This document shows positions 36,536 to 45,386 of a DNA stretch of 64,000 bases, in pieces (position 1 is the stretch's first letter; each line of letters starts with the position of its first letter). The notes under the pieces were generated by a model. That model saw only the letters and a list, made by a program, of their open reading frames with translations, made no database searches and was not told the origin of the DNA. Source of the stretch: Salinivirga cyanobacteriivorans. GTDB lineage: Bacteria; Bacteroidota; Bacteroidia; Bacteroidales; Salinivirgaceae. The stretch spans positions 4,241,001 to 4,305,000 of the forward strand of contig NZ_CP013118.1 in NCBI RefSeq assembly GCF_001443605.1, in the 5' to 3' direction. The translations under genes and the position numbers were made by a program.

Positions 36536-37451
36536 ATCCCCGCCCATGCGGGTGATACTCAATGAGGGTTTCCTTGAGGTAATGGCGATCGATATGGGTG
36601 TAAATTTCAGTAGTGAGAATGGATTTATGCCCCAGCATTTCCTGCACCACGCGTAAGTCAGCGCCGTTTTCAACCATGTGGGTGGCAAAGCTGTGCCGGA
36701 AAGTATGCGGACTGATGGTTTTTTGGATTCCGGCAGCCTGCACCAATTGTTTGATCATTGTAAATACCATTACGCGTGTGAGGTGCTTGCCACGGCGATT
36801 TAAAAACACATAGTCTTCCTCATTTTTTTGAGGTTCCACATGCACCCTTTCGTATTTTACATAATTGTTAATCTCTTTCATGGCTGTTTCTCCAATGGGA
36901 ACAAGACGTTCGCTATTGCCTTTTCCTATTACTCGGATAAACCCCTCGCTGAAATGGAGGTTGCTTAGCTTTAGTTCTGTAAGCTCAGAAACACGTAACC
37001 CACAACCGTAAAGGGTTTCTATTATGGCCCGGTTGCGCTGACTTTGCGGTTTGCTCATATCTATAACCTCCACCAGGGCATCAATCTCCTGCAGACTCAA
37101 TACTACAGGCAATTTTCGTTTTGTACGTGGCGTTTCAAGTAGTTGGGCCGGATTGTGGTTAATTATTTCCTCTAACTTGAGGAATTTAAAATAAGCCTTG
37201 ATTCCTGACAAAATACGGGCTTGTGATGTAGGGGAGAGGCCAATATCGTGAATCCAGTGTAAAAATTCACGCAGAGTTTTTATATCTGTTTTTTCAGGAT
37301 TTAATTTACCCGAATACTCATCAGAAAATTGGGCCAGTTTAAATAAATCCTGGATGTAGGCATTTATGGTATTATCCGACAGGCCTTTCTCGATTTGTAA
37401 CCATGCACGAAAAGCGTCTGCGTGCGGTATATTGTGAAATGGGCTATCCAT
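36534..37451 (-). CDS. xerD: Site-specific tyrosine recombinase (XerD type)
   Basis: A 305-aa tyrosine recombinase. The N-terminal SAM-like core-binding domain (FRAWLQIEKGLSDNTINAYI) precedes a catalytic domain with the Arg in LYGCGLRVSELTELK, the HxxR in SPHTFRHSFATHMVENGADL, the second His in QEMLGHKSILTT and the nucleophile Tyr in EIYTHIDRHYL. Length and motifs match the chromosome-dimer-resolving XerC/XerD group rather than phage integrases, and no prophage or attachment site is near. XerD versus XerC is a best guess. Confidence 0.88.
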   Translation of the reverse strand: MDSPFHNIPHADAFRAWLQIEKGLSDNTINAYIQDLFKLAQFSDEYSGKLNPEKTDIKTLREFLHWIHDIGLSPTSQARILSGIKAYFKFLKLEEIINHNPAQLLETPRTKRKLPVVLSLQEIDALVEVIDMSKPQSQRNRAIIETLYGCGLRVSELTELKLSNLHFSEGFIRVIGKGNSERLVPIGETAMKEINNYVKYERVHVEPQKNEEDYVFLNRRGKHLTRVMVFTMIKQLVQAAGIQKTISPHTFRHSFATHMVENGADLRVVQEMLGHKSILTTEIYTHIDRHYLKETLIEYHPHGRG

Positions 37452-37869
37452 ATTGTAAAAATACCAATTCTAATCGGAATATTTTAAAATATGGGCAAAC
37501 CGATGTAAGAATTTCATCACAGCAAACCTACATGGTTTTTATCAAGATTATTATTGGGTTTTGGCGTTACCTTGTGATTATGGTTTTTCGCTATCTACAC
37601 GAATGTAATGTAATTCCTGATGCCGGCTTCCTTTTGAAATAATAGAGCATTGTGGCATATTTTTTTGCAATCAAAATACCCGGTTTCAGCTCAATATTAT
37701 TGGGCTAGCGTTGATTTATTTTCGATAAACATGCCTGATTTTGCTGTCAAGTAATTTCAGAAATAGATGGATTCAATAATACTTTAGATTTGATCACAGA
37801 GGTTTGTGCATTTTACTTATCTGTAAATTGCCTGATCATTCTGGAATTGCTTAAACTAGTTCGATTTTT

Positions 37870-37901
37870 TTGCCTTTGCACAAATTCATTTATTATCTTT
37901 G
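37870..37901 (+). promoter_or_regulatory. Promoter of the carboxyltransferase/biotin carrier operon
   Basis: TATCTTTG at 37894-37901 fits TAnnTTTG, with a TTG at 37870-37872, 21 bases upstream. It would leave a leader of about 170 bases to the ATG at 38077, containing the TTTCACA/TGTGAAA palindrome. Confidence 0.5.
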
Positions 37902-37931
37902 ATACTCAAATTAATAGATGGCGGAATCATG

Positions 37932-37947
37932 TTTCACAGGTGTGAAA
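37932..37947. promoter_or_regulatory. Palindrome, candidate operator
   Basis: A perfect 7-bp inverted repeat with two central bases, TTTCACA-GG-TGTGAAA. It lies about 30 bases downstream of the promoter -7 box, where a dimeric repressor could block transcription. The regulator is unknown, and a chance palindrome cannot be excluded. Confidence 0.4.
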
Positions 37948-38076
37948 TGTTTAAAAATGATTTTTTATCTTTAACCAATATTTCGTAATCTTGTAAATAA
38001 TTTGTTAATATGGCCAATTATGGCTGCTAAATTACACGCTAGGTTGTGATTTAATGTTAAACCAAAATTTGTTCTT

Positions 38077-39621
38077 ATGTCATTAAAACAAAAGACGAAA
38101 GAGCTTTTAAAAAGAAGAGCCATTGCAGAGCAGGGAGGTGGCGACAAGGCGATTCAGAAGCAAACTGCAATGGGTAAAATGACCGCCCGTGAGCGTATTT
38201 TAGCTCTTCTTGACAAAGACTCCTTCCATGAGTATGACCTTTTCGTGGAGCATGATGCCCGCGATTTCAACATGGATAAGAAGGTGCTGCATGGAGATGG
38301 TGTGATCACCGGTACCGGTACCATTTATGGTTCACCTGTATGTATTTTTGCACAGGATTTTACTGTAGCAGGAGGTTCACTTGGTGTGATGCACGCCCGA
38401 AAAATCACCAAAATCATGGATCACTCGCTAAAAATGCGTGTGCCTTTGATTGGTATCAATGACTCCGGAGGTGCCCGAATCCAGGAAGGTGTAAATTCTT
38501 TGGCTGGTTATGGAGAGATTTTCTTTAGAAATACCCTCGCATCTGGTGTTATACCACAAATTTCAGTCATTCTTGGTCCTTGTGCAGGAGGGGCAGTTTA
38601 TTCGCCCGCACTGACGGATTTTGTATTTGTGGTCGATCAGATTTCCAAAATGTTTATTACCGGTCCTGAGGTTATTAAAACTGTGCTCGGAGAGGAAATT
38701 ACCATGGAAGAACTTGGTGGTGCACTTGTACAGGCAGAGAAAACAGGTAATGCGCACTTTTATGCCAAAAATGAGATGGAGTGCTTCGATCAGATTAAGA
38801 AACTCATCACATTTATTCCCTGGAATAATGGTCAAAAAGCACGTGCATTTCCGCCAAAAGAACCACGTAAAGAGTATAAAATTGAGGATATTGTACCCAG
38901 CGATCCTAAAAAACCATATGACGTTCGCGACGTTATTCGCGCATTGGTCGATGACTCTGATTTCTTTGAAGTACAGGAGCGATTTGCAGCCAATATTGTT
39001 GTAGGATTTGGTCGTATTAACGGAGAAACAGTCGGATTCGTTGCAAACCAGCCATTGGTTTTAGCTGGTGTATTAGATACTGACTCTTCTGATAAAGCTG
39101 CCCGCTTCATTCGTTATTGCGATGCATTTAATGTGCCGGTTGTAACACTTGAAGACCTTCCGGGATATCTCCCAGGGGTTGATCAGGAACATGCCGGTGT
39201 AATTCGCCACGGAGCTAAGGTGCTTTATGCTTATAGTGAAGCAACAGTACCAAAAGTTACCATTATCCTTCGCAAAGCTTATGGTGGTGGATATATTGCA
39301 ATGAATTCACGTCACCTGCGCGCAGACTTTGTTTTTGCATGGCCAACAGCCGAAATTGCTGTAATGGGTCCGGAAGGCGCCGCTAACATTATTTTCCGAA
39401 AGGATATTAAAGAAGCAGACGATCCGGAAGCTATGCGCAAGCAAAAAGTGAAAGAGTATAAAGAAAAATTTGCCAACCCTTATGTAGCTGCAGCAAAAGG
39501 ATATATAGATTCTGTAATCGAGCCGGAAACGACTCGTCGTATTTTGATGCACTCAATTGAGGTTTCGGCTAATAAGAACGTTGGACAACCGAAGAAAAAA
39601 CACGGTATTCCACCATTCTAA
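38077..39621 (+). CDS. Acyl-CoA carboxylase carboxyltransferase subunit (propionyl/methylmalonyl-CoA type)
   Basis: A 514-aa carboxyltransferase with two crotonase-like halves. It moves carboxyl between biotin and an acyl-CoA, as in propionyl-CoA carboxylase (PccB), methylmalonyl-CoA decarboxylase alpha (MmdA) or transcarboxylase. Visible motifs are MTARERILALLDKDSFHEYD, LIGINDSGGARIQEGVNSLA, LGPCAGGAVYSPALTDFVF in the N-half and AKVLYAYSEATVPKVTIILR, KAYGGGYIAMNSRHLRADFV, GPEGAANIIF in the C-half. The biotin carrier gene follows 11 bases later. No biotin carboxylase and no decarboxylase beta subunit adjoin it, so which of these enzymes it serves is open. Confidence 0.9.
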   Translation: MSLKQKTKELLKRRAIAEQGGGDKAIQKQTAMGKMTARERILALLDKDSFHEYDLFVEHDARDFNMDKKVLHGDGVITGTGTIYGSPVCIFAQDFTVAGGSLGVMHARKITKIMDHSLKMRVPLIGINDSGGARIQEGVNSLAGYGEIFFRNTLASGVIPQISVILGPCAGGAVYSPALTDFVFVVDQISKMFITGPEVIKTVLGEEITMEELGGALVQAEKTGNAHFYAKNEMECFDQIKKLITFIPWNNGQKARAFPPKEPRKEYKIEDIVPSDPKKPYDVRDVIRALVDDSDFFEVQERFAANIVVGFGRINGETVGFVANQPLVLAGVLDTDSSDKAARFIRYCDAFNVPVVTLEDLPGYLPGVDQEHAGVIRHGAKVLYAYSEATVPKVTIILRKAYGGGYIAMNSRHLRADFVFAWPTAEIAVMGPEGAANIIFRKDIKEADDPEAMRKQKVKEYKEKFANPYVAAAKGYIDSVIEPETTRRILMHSIEVSANKNVGQPKKKHGIPPF

Positions 39622-39632
39622 ACAGTTGTACT

Positions 39633-39959
39633 ATGGAGGAAAAAGCAAAAAAACCAAGGTTCAAAAGCTTTACTGTTGATGAAACGGTATATAAAACATA
39701 CCTGACAAAAAAGTATCATGAGCGCAGGGCTTACGAACCGAATAATCCTAAAAAACTGATTTCTTTTATTCCGGGTACTATTTTAAAAATACTTGTGAAG
39801 GAAGGACAGAAGGTTAAGAAAGGAGACCCATTGCTCATTCTGGAGGCTATGAAAATGGAGAACGAAATTCTCTCAGAGCGAGCATTTAAGGTTAAAAAAA
39901 TTCATGTGAAAAAGGGCGAAACAGTGCCCAAAAACACCTTAATGATTGAATTCGAATAA
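39633..39959 (+). CDS. Biotin carboxyl carrier protein subunit
   Basis: A 108-aa biotinyl-domain protein. The biotin attachment motif ILEAMKMENEIL places the modified Lys at K74; the flanking PGTILKILVKEGQKVKKGD and VKKIHVKKGETVPKNTLMIE are the standard hammerhead halves. The N-terminal 40 residues are a basic linker rather than the Ala/Pro-rich linker of AccB. It is the biotin carrier partner of the carboxyltransferase upstream and ends at a strong terminator. Confidence 0.92.
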   Translation: MEEKAKKPRFKSFTVDETVYKTYLTKKYHERRAYEPNNPKKLISFIPGTILKILVKEGQKVKKGDPLLILEAMKMENEILSERAFKVKKIHVKKGETVPKNTLMIEFE

Positions 39960-39979
39960 AATTTGAATATAATATTTAG

Positions 39980-40010
39980 AAGGGCCGCCCGGGGAGGACG
40001 GCCCTTTTTA
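39980..40010 (+). terminator. Terminator of the carboxyltransferase operon
   Basis: AGGGCCG (39981-39987) pairs with CGGCCCT (39999-40005), GC-rich and followed by TTTT, about 20 bases after the biotin carrier stop. Confidence 0.85.
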
Positions 40011-40050
40011 GTTTTTTTTACATCAATAAAACTTATAGAGACAAAAACAT

Positions 40051-40082
40051 AAAAAAAGGCTGCTCAAATGAGCAGCCTTTTT
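40051..40082 (-). terminator. Terminator of the C25 protease gene (symmetric)
   Basis: AAAGGCTGCTC-aaat-GAGCAGCCTTT with A-runs on the left and T-runs on the right, so it can act on both strands. It sits 22 bases after the minus-strand protease stop. Confidence 0.85.
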
Positions 40083-40103
40083 GATTATAGCTTTCTAAAA
40101 TTA

Positions 40104-43100
40104 TTATCGGCTAATGATAAAACGCTGTGTTTCCACTTTGTTTCCATCCTGTAATTTAATGAAATAAATACCTTCTGAAGCATTGTCCATATCAATGGTT
40201 GCCTGACCATTCACTTTTTCGGTGTGAATAGTGCGGCCAATGGCATTCATTACGGTAATATTGTAAGTGCCGTTTACCTCAATGTGGAAGGTTCCCTTGT
40301 TCGGGTTCGGGTACAGTTTCAGGTTAGCTGTTGAAATACCGTTAATTCCAACCATGTTCACAGGTACGGTAACTGGGCCGTCTACAACGTCGAATGTTCC
40401 GGTTGCGTCAGGATATCCGTCCATGGTTACAGTGTATTCATGTGTTCCGGTTTGCATTTCCATTGAAGCATGACCATCTACATCGGTAGTCATTGGATCC
40501 ATTCCAGGGCATGTAATGGTTGCGCCTTCGGCAGCTTCGCCATCAGCGGTAACTTCAAATGTAACCATGTACATTTCCATATCAAGGGCTACCTCTTCGG
40601 CTACATCGGCTCCTGAAACGGTAATGCTGCCTGTGGCATCATAATAACCTGTTGCACTTACTGTGTAATCATATGTACCGTCGGCAAGGTCAATGGTAGC
40701 AACACCATTAACACCTGTTGTAATATCGGTACTGTTAATGTTAACTGTAGCGCCTTCAATTGGGTTGCTGTCAGCATCAGTTACTGTAAATGTAGCCAGG
40801 TAGTTGCCTGGAGTTACACAGCTGATGTTGGCTTCCCAACCCGGATCAGTCACACTGCCATCAGAATCAAATACAAATGTGAGTGCACCTGCTGCATTGG
40901 TAGCCTGAACCGATAAACCATCGTTAACATCATCGTAAGAACCAATTTGAGTAGCAGTAGCATCTTCTCCATCATAAATGGTCAGGTAATCATAACCACC
41001 CTCTGTTTCAAAGGCTACAAAATCTACACGACTTACTTTTCCGGTTTCTGCCGGGTAAATGGTGAAAGTCAGGTTCTCATCTGAGCTGTAGTCTCCGTCA
41101 GGACCACCTGTATCGAAGAATACACCGTTACAGGTTGTAGCAGAGCCATCCTGCATATAAAATACCGGTAATACATTAATCATATCGGTTACGCTGTACG
41201 GATCAGAATCGCCAATTTCATTTGTTGCTACCAGTTCTATGGTGTAGTATCCCGGTGTGTTGAACTGAATGGCCGGATTCTGTGAGGTACTGCTTGTACT
41301 CTCTACATATTCAAACTCGGTTCCTTCGGTTCCCGGTGTAACAGTCCATTGCCATCCGGTTGGTGTATTAGTCGACATGTCTGTGAAATGTACAACTTCA
41401 CCCGGGTAAATGTCTGTTACATCAGCTGTAAAGTCAGCAACAGGTACATCAGTCACTTCATTGATGGTGATGTAGTCTGTTTTAGTTTCCGTATCGCTAT
41501 CAACGAGGTTAGTGGCTGTAAGCTCTACAGTGTACGAATTGGCTGTGTTGAATTGTACAACCGGGTTGCGGGAAGTGTTGTCTGTTCCTTCAACAAACTC
41601 AAAGTCTGTGCCGGCGGTCCCCGGTGCAATGGTCCAATCCCATGAAGTTGGGGCATTGGTTGTAAGATCAGTGAATGCCACATTCATGCCTGCTGTAGTT
41701 TCGGTTGGAGTGGCTTCGAAGTCAGCTACTGGTGGGTTTGGTGCTACCAATATAATTTTGTAATCTTCTGTGCCTCCCCATGAGAATGTACCACACGGAG
41801 AAATGTCACCTGAAGTCTCTTGTACGATAACACGGAGGAATTTTTGTCCTGCAGGTGCATCAGCCGGAATAGTAATGGTTCCGGTTGCTGTCCAGTCATT
41901 ATCCTGTGCTGCAACTTCAAATGCGGTTTCGCCTTCATCATCAAAATCACCATCGTAGTTCCAGTCTACAAATACTGCAGCTCCTTTGGTGTAAGTTCCG
42001 CCACAAGTACCAAGGGTAATTGATACATCATAGGTTGCACCAATCATAAATTCGTGAATCAATTCCGGTTCTTCGGTGAAATCGTCATATTGACCGCAGT
42101 CACCATCGGTATTGTTGGCAAGGTCGCCAAATTCGAAGTTCGTAAGGTCAGAATCTGATGAACTTGTTGCCCCTGATTCGCAATATTCTGGTACAAAACC
42201 AATAATCACTTGTTTGTCACCAGAGGCTGTATACTGATCGCTGGCGCCACCTGTTACATTATTGGTCAGGTCAACCGGTGTGCCAAGTGGTGTGGCTGCA
42301 TCGGCTGTAACTTCATATGTGGCAGTAGTGTTAGCTCCTGCAGCAATAGCTCCAACGGCAGCTGTATTATCTGTAAAAGTGAGGTATTCAGATCCGCTGT
42401 TAATGGTAAATGCACTGTTTACGTTGTCTATGTCGGCAGCACCATTGTTATTGATTGTCAACACGAGGTTGGCTGTTTCACCCGGATCAAGAATATTGTC
42501 GCCATTACCTGATCCTGTATCGTCGATGTTCAGTACGCCTACAGATAGCACAGGTGCATTCACAACGATGTTGAATGTGCTTTCCCATGTGTATTTTGCA
42601 TCATCACCTGTTGCTGTAACGGTGAATAATATGGAATGCTGATCAGGAATATCATCAGCAAAAGTCAAAGCAAAAGCATCGGCAATAGTTGTTGAATCGC
42701 CGGCGTTAATTGTACCATAGGTTTCGTTATTGTCCGAAATAGTAACGTAGCTATCTTCTGTAGAAAGCGTTACGTCTACATTGGCAGCATCGTATCCACT
42801 TCCTGCTTCGGCCACGTTTTTCATATTTACATCCAGTGTAACAGCTTCTCCATAAGCTGTAGATCCGTTAACTGTATATTCATTCAATACAACGAAAGGC
42901 TCTGTTCCCGGCACTACATCCAATGTTCCAATATATGGCTGGTGGAATTGTCCTGTAATTACCAGGTCAGCAGTGGTTGGCGTTGTAAATGGATCAAACT
43001 CCAGTGTAAGCGATCCGCTGGCATCTGCAACAGCTGTGGTAATTAGTGTACCTCCATCGCTTAGAGCCACTCTTGCATATTCGGGCAAACCGGTAATGCT

Positions 43101-44981
43101 AAGTGTTCCAACACCTACAAATATAGTGCTCTGGTAGTTTGGTGTTATTGGGTCTGGGACACCGGCATAGGGCACTAATGAAGGATCGCCCATCAGGTGA
43201 TAAATTTCCCAGTAGTAAAGTTTTCTGCTTGAGCTACTTTCTTCTACTGCCAGGTTTCCGGCAATGTTTACCTGTCCTGTTGTAATCGCCCAGTCTGCAT
43301 ATGGCTGGTCTGCTCCATTTTCATGGAACATCAGGTCATAGTTACCATTTCCGAAGTCGGCATATTGTGGTTCTTCTACAGGCGATCCGTTACCAACGGC
43401 CCACCAGTAATCTTCGTCCCAATAGGTGCTGTTTGAACCACCCATGTATCCAATGGCTCCTTTGTTGGCAGTCCGCAAAAGTGCTTCGCCGAAACATTCG
43501 TTATCATCGAATTTGTTTGATAAACAGCAGTTTCCGATTAAGACACCGTATTTCCCATCGTTGGTTAATGAAGGCACATCGCTTGTTGTAAATGAAGGTG
43601 TACCCCAACCAGATGAATTACAGTGTGCAGTGTAGTTACCCCAGGCAATACCTGCATTTACATTGGCAATGATTGAATCATGTACTGCAGCATTTCCGTT
43701 TGGAGGATCCTGCAAAAATAGGTGATTGTTTATACCATGCTCGGCATTAAAATAGTAGTTGTCTACATACCACATGGCACCATTTCCATATACGTCCTCC
43801 CAGCTTTCATCATCTCCTGCAACTAAAAGGGTTTGGTCGAGGTACGATGGATCTGCCATTTCGTATTTTTCATACATCAGTGTTTTTTCGATAATGGCAT
43901 CAAGCTGATCGGTTGTTTGTGCTGAAAAACGGCCGTGGTTAATATCCGGAATCATGTCGCTTGGGCCGTCATAACAGGTATAGTAAAGATCGCTGACATG
44001 GCTTCCTGATTCACCGGAGAAAGCTGGAATCTGACCTATGTCACCTACTAGGAGCAGGAAGGAAGGTGCAGGATCTTCTGTTGTAGCACCATCATATAAT
44101 CCCTGAAGGAATGATTGAATTGAAGTGGTTGTATTACCTACTTCAGGTTCGTCGGTATAACGTACTGTAGTAATTACGCCAGACATGTTTTTCCACTCAA
44201 CGAATGGTTGGAGTGAAGTTTCGAACATGCGGTCGGCAATTACAATCATTTTAACCGGTTCGTTCTGATTTAAAGGTTTACCTTCCACTTTATGGTTCAT
44301 GGTTTTGCTGAGTAGTGAAGAGAATACGCTATTGCCATAAATCTCTTGCATCTCTTCAGTTTTGGCCATGTCGGCTCCTTCAAAAATTATTTCAACCTCT
44401 AAATCGGTAACTACTTTAAGTTCGTTGGTTACCGGGTTGTAGCTGAATGGGTTAATGGCTATTGTTCCCAAGCGTGTGCCACGCATAACGCCCGATTCTT
44501 CGTAAACAACAATATCATTGCTGTAAAATGCATCGCGGGCATAAGTTTTTTTGTTGAATTTGAATTCTTGTTCTTTACCTTCGTCACATTTTGCCACTGA
44601 TGGCTGACAAGGATAGAGGTTGCCTTCAAAACCTCTTTCATCTAAACTGATAACTTCAGTTTTTTGAGAAAGAACTTTAATTTTAACCTCAGCACCAAAA
44701 GGCACTTCAATTAATTTTGTTTTGGTTGGCAAATTAGGATTTCCTATATCAAATGATTTAGTAAATCCTTTTGAGTGAAGCATGAAAAAATCACCGTGCT
44801 TGTTTTCTTTTGCCTTTACCATTGCCTCGGCAACAGAAAGTTCAAAGTTAAAGCCTGTTTGTGTGATTTTTTCGACTTTTAGTTGATTGTCGCTCTTCTT
44901 AAAAACGAGCTTCTCTCCATTTGCAGCCCAGGCAGTAGCCATTATTGCCATCGCTAAAATGGATAATAGAATTCTTCTCAT
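40104..44981 (-). CDS. Gingipain-like C25 cysteine protease with T9SS sorting domain
   Basis: A 1625-aa secreted multidomain protein. Start ATG 44981 is chosen because the signal peptide (MRRILLSILAMAIMATAWA) begins there. Order: N-terminal prodomain-like region; C25 catalytic domain with H453 in NYTAHCNSSGW and the Cys in LIGNCCLSNKFDD (C485 or C486); a C25-associated Ig-like domain near 640-720; CARDB/BACON-like segments; a GEVED domain (FVDWNYDGDFDDEGETAFEV); two PKD domains (VADFEATPTETTAG and VADFTADVTDIYPG); a CUB-like domain (GGYDYLTIYDGEDATAT); two carboxypeptidase-regulatory-like repeats; and the C-terminal sorting domain (LYPNPNKGTFHIEV...GIYFIKLQDG). The sorting tail implies outer-membrane export by the type IX system. 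Confidence 0.9.
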   Translation of the reverse strand: MRRILLSILAMAIMATAWAANGEKLVFKKSDNQLKVEKITQTGFNFELSVAEAMVKAKENKHGDFFMLHSKGFTKSFDIGNPNLPTKTKLIEVPFGAEVKIKVLSQKTEVISLDERGFEGNLYPCQPSVAKCDEGKEQEFKFNKKTYARDAFYSNDIVVYEESGVMRGTRLGTIAINPFSYNPVTNELKVVTDLEVEIIFEGADMAKTEEMQEIYGNSVFSSLLSKTMNHKVEGKPLNQNEPVKMIVIADRMFETSLQPFVEWKNMSGVITTVRYTDEPEVGNTTTSIQSFLQGLYDGATTEDPAPSFLLLVGDIGQIPAFSGESGSHVSDLYYTCYDGPSDMIPDINHGRFSAQTTDQLDAIIEKTLMYEKYEMADPSYLDQTLLVAGDDESWEDVYGNGAMWYVDNYYFNAEHGINNHLFLQDPPNGNAAVHDSIIANVNAGIAWGNYTAHCNSSGWGTPSFTTSDVPSLTNDGKYGVLIGNCCLSNKFDDNECFGEALLRTANKGAIGYMGGSNSTYWDEDYWWAVGNGSPVEEPQYADFGNGNYDLMFHENGADQPYADWAITTGQVNIAGNLAVEESSSSRKLYYWEIYHLMGDPSLVPYAGVPDPITPNYQSTIFVGVGTLSITGLPEYARVALSDGGTLITTAVADASGSLTLEFDPFTTPTTADLVITGQFHQPYIGTLDVVPGTEPFVVLNEYTVNGSTAYGEAVTLDVNMKNVAEAGSGYDAANVDVTLSTEDSYVTISDNNETYGTINAGDSTTIADAFALTFADDIPDQHSILFTVTATGDDAKYTWESTFNIVVNAPVLSVGVLNIDDTGSGNGDNILDPGETANLVLTINNNGAADIDNVNSAFTINSGSEYLTFTDNTAAVGAIAAGANTTATYEVTADAATPLGTPVDLTNNVTGGASDQYTASGDKQVIIGFVPEYCESGATSSSDSDLTNFEFGDLANNTDGDCGQYDDFTEEPELIHEFMIGATYDVSITLGTCGGTYTKGAAVFVDWNYDGDFDDEGETAFEVAAQDNDWTATGTITIPADAPAGQKFLRVIVQETSGDISPCGTFSWGGTEDYKIILVAPNPPVADFEATPTETTAGMNVAFTDLTTNAPTSWDWTIAPGTAGTDFEFVEGTDNTSRNPVVQFNTANSYTVELTATNLVDSDTETKTDYITINEVTDVPVADFTADVTDIYPGEVVHFTDMSTNTPTGWQWTVTPGTEGTEFEYVESTSSTSQNPAIQFNTPGYYTIELVATNEIGDSDPYSVTDMINVLPVFYMQDGSATTCNGVFFDTGGPDGDYSSDENLTFTIYPAETGKVSRVDFVAFETEGGYDYLTIYDGEDATATQIGSYDDVNDGLSVQATNAAGALTFVFDSDGSVTDPGWEANISCVTPGNYLATFTVTDADSNPIEGATVNINSTDITTGVNGVATIDLADGTYDYTVSATGYYDATGSITVSGADVAEEVALDMEMYMVTFEVTADGEAAEGATITCPGMDPMTTDVDGHASMEMQTGTHEYTVTMDGYPDATGTFDVVDGPVTVPVNMVGINGISTANLKLYPNPNKGTFHIEVNGTYNITVMNAIGRTIHTEKVNGQATIDMDNASEGIYFIKLQDGNKVETQRFIISR

Positions 44982-45127
44982 AGCGTATAGTTTTAGATTA
45001 AAAATCAATCAAATTTGTAAAAAAAATGTTAAGTTCACAAATAATTAAGATACGTTAACAAGTGATTGTAGTTTTTTGTGCACATATTGCTTAATGAAAC
45101 CTCCATGTTAAAGCTTTTAACACACTT

Positions 45128-45191
45128 CGCCTTCGCGTAGCTTCGGCTGAGCAAGGCTGCGCCTTCGCATAGCTTCAGCGAAGCGAGGCAC
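45128..45191. repeat. Two tandem 32-bp repeats, dispersed-repeat type
   Basis: CGCCTTCGCGTAGCTTCGGC... at 45128-45159 and CGCCTTCGCATAGCTTCAGC... at 45160-45191 are imperfect tandem copies, GC-rich in an AT-rich spacer. The core TAGCTTCGgCTGAGC recurs in the repeats at 47696-47780. Confidence 0.6.
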
Positions 45192-45255
45192 GAGCATGAT
45201 TAAATGCAAAAACAGAAGTAAGAAAAGCTGTAAAACAGGTAATAGGAGGTTCCAT

Positions 45256-45271
45256 CCCGATTGGTATCGGG
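45256..45271. repeat. CCCGAT-tggt-ATCGGG palindrome
   Basis: A perfect 6-bp inverted repeat followed by ACAGG. A similar element, CCCGATTCTCGGGACAGG, is at 47632-47649, on the other side of the prolyl oligopeptidase gene, so it is a dispersed element rather than a local operator. Confidence 0.6.
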
Positions 45272-45386
45272 ACAGGTAATGACCTTGAAAATTAAAAATA
45301 AACATATGAAATGATGAAAATATCGCGTAAATTCGCAATTAGCCGTGAGATGATCCTCTAATATGTTCAATATAAATTTTGTAAAA

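Larger units (their letters stand above)
37452..38076. other. Intergenic region upstream of the acyl-CoA carboxyltransferase
   Basis: About 625 bases. One weak plus-strand frame of 79 codons (37403-37642) overlaps the xerD start and shows no recognisable features, so I leave it out. The right half carries a promoter -7 element (37894-37901) and a palindrome (37932-37947) listed separately. Nothing else was identified. Confidence 0.5.
44982..45386. other. Divergent intergenic region with dispersed repeats
   Basis: About 400 bases between the C25 protease and the prolyl oligopeptidase. It contains a two-copy 32-bp tandem repeat (45128-45191) and the palindrome CCCGAT-tggt-ATCGGG (45256-45271), both listed separately. 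No clear TAnnTTTG promoter was found for either gene. The short minus-strand frames crossing it have no recognisable features. Confidence 0.5.

Noticed and set aside
36534..37451. xerD as a phage or element integrase
   Set aside because: Length and motifs match housekeeping XerC/XerD, and no attachment site, tRNA junction or phage gene adjoins it.
37403..37642. 79-codon plus-strand frame overlapping the xerD start
   Set aside because: Overlaps a well-supported gene, has no promoter or recognisable features, and its composition is not coding-like.
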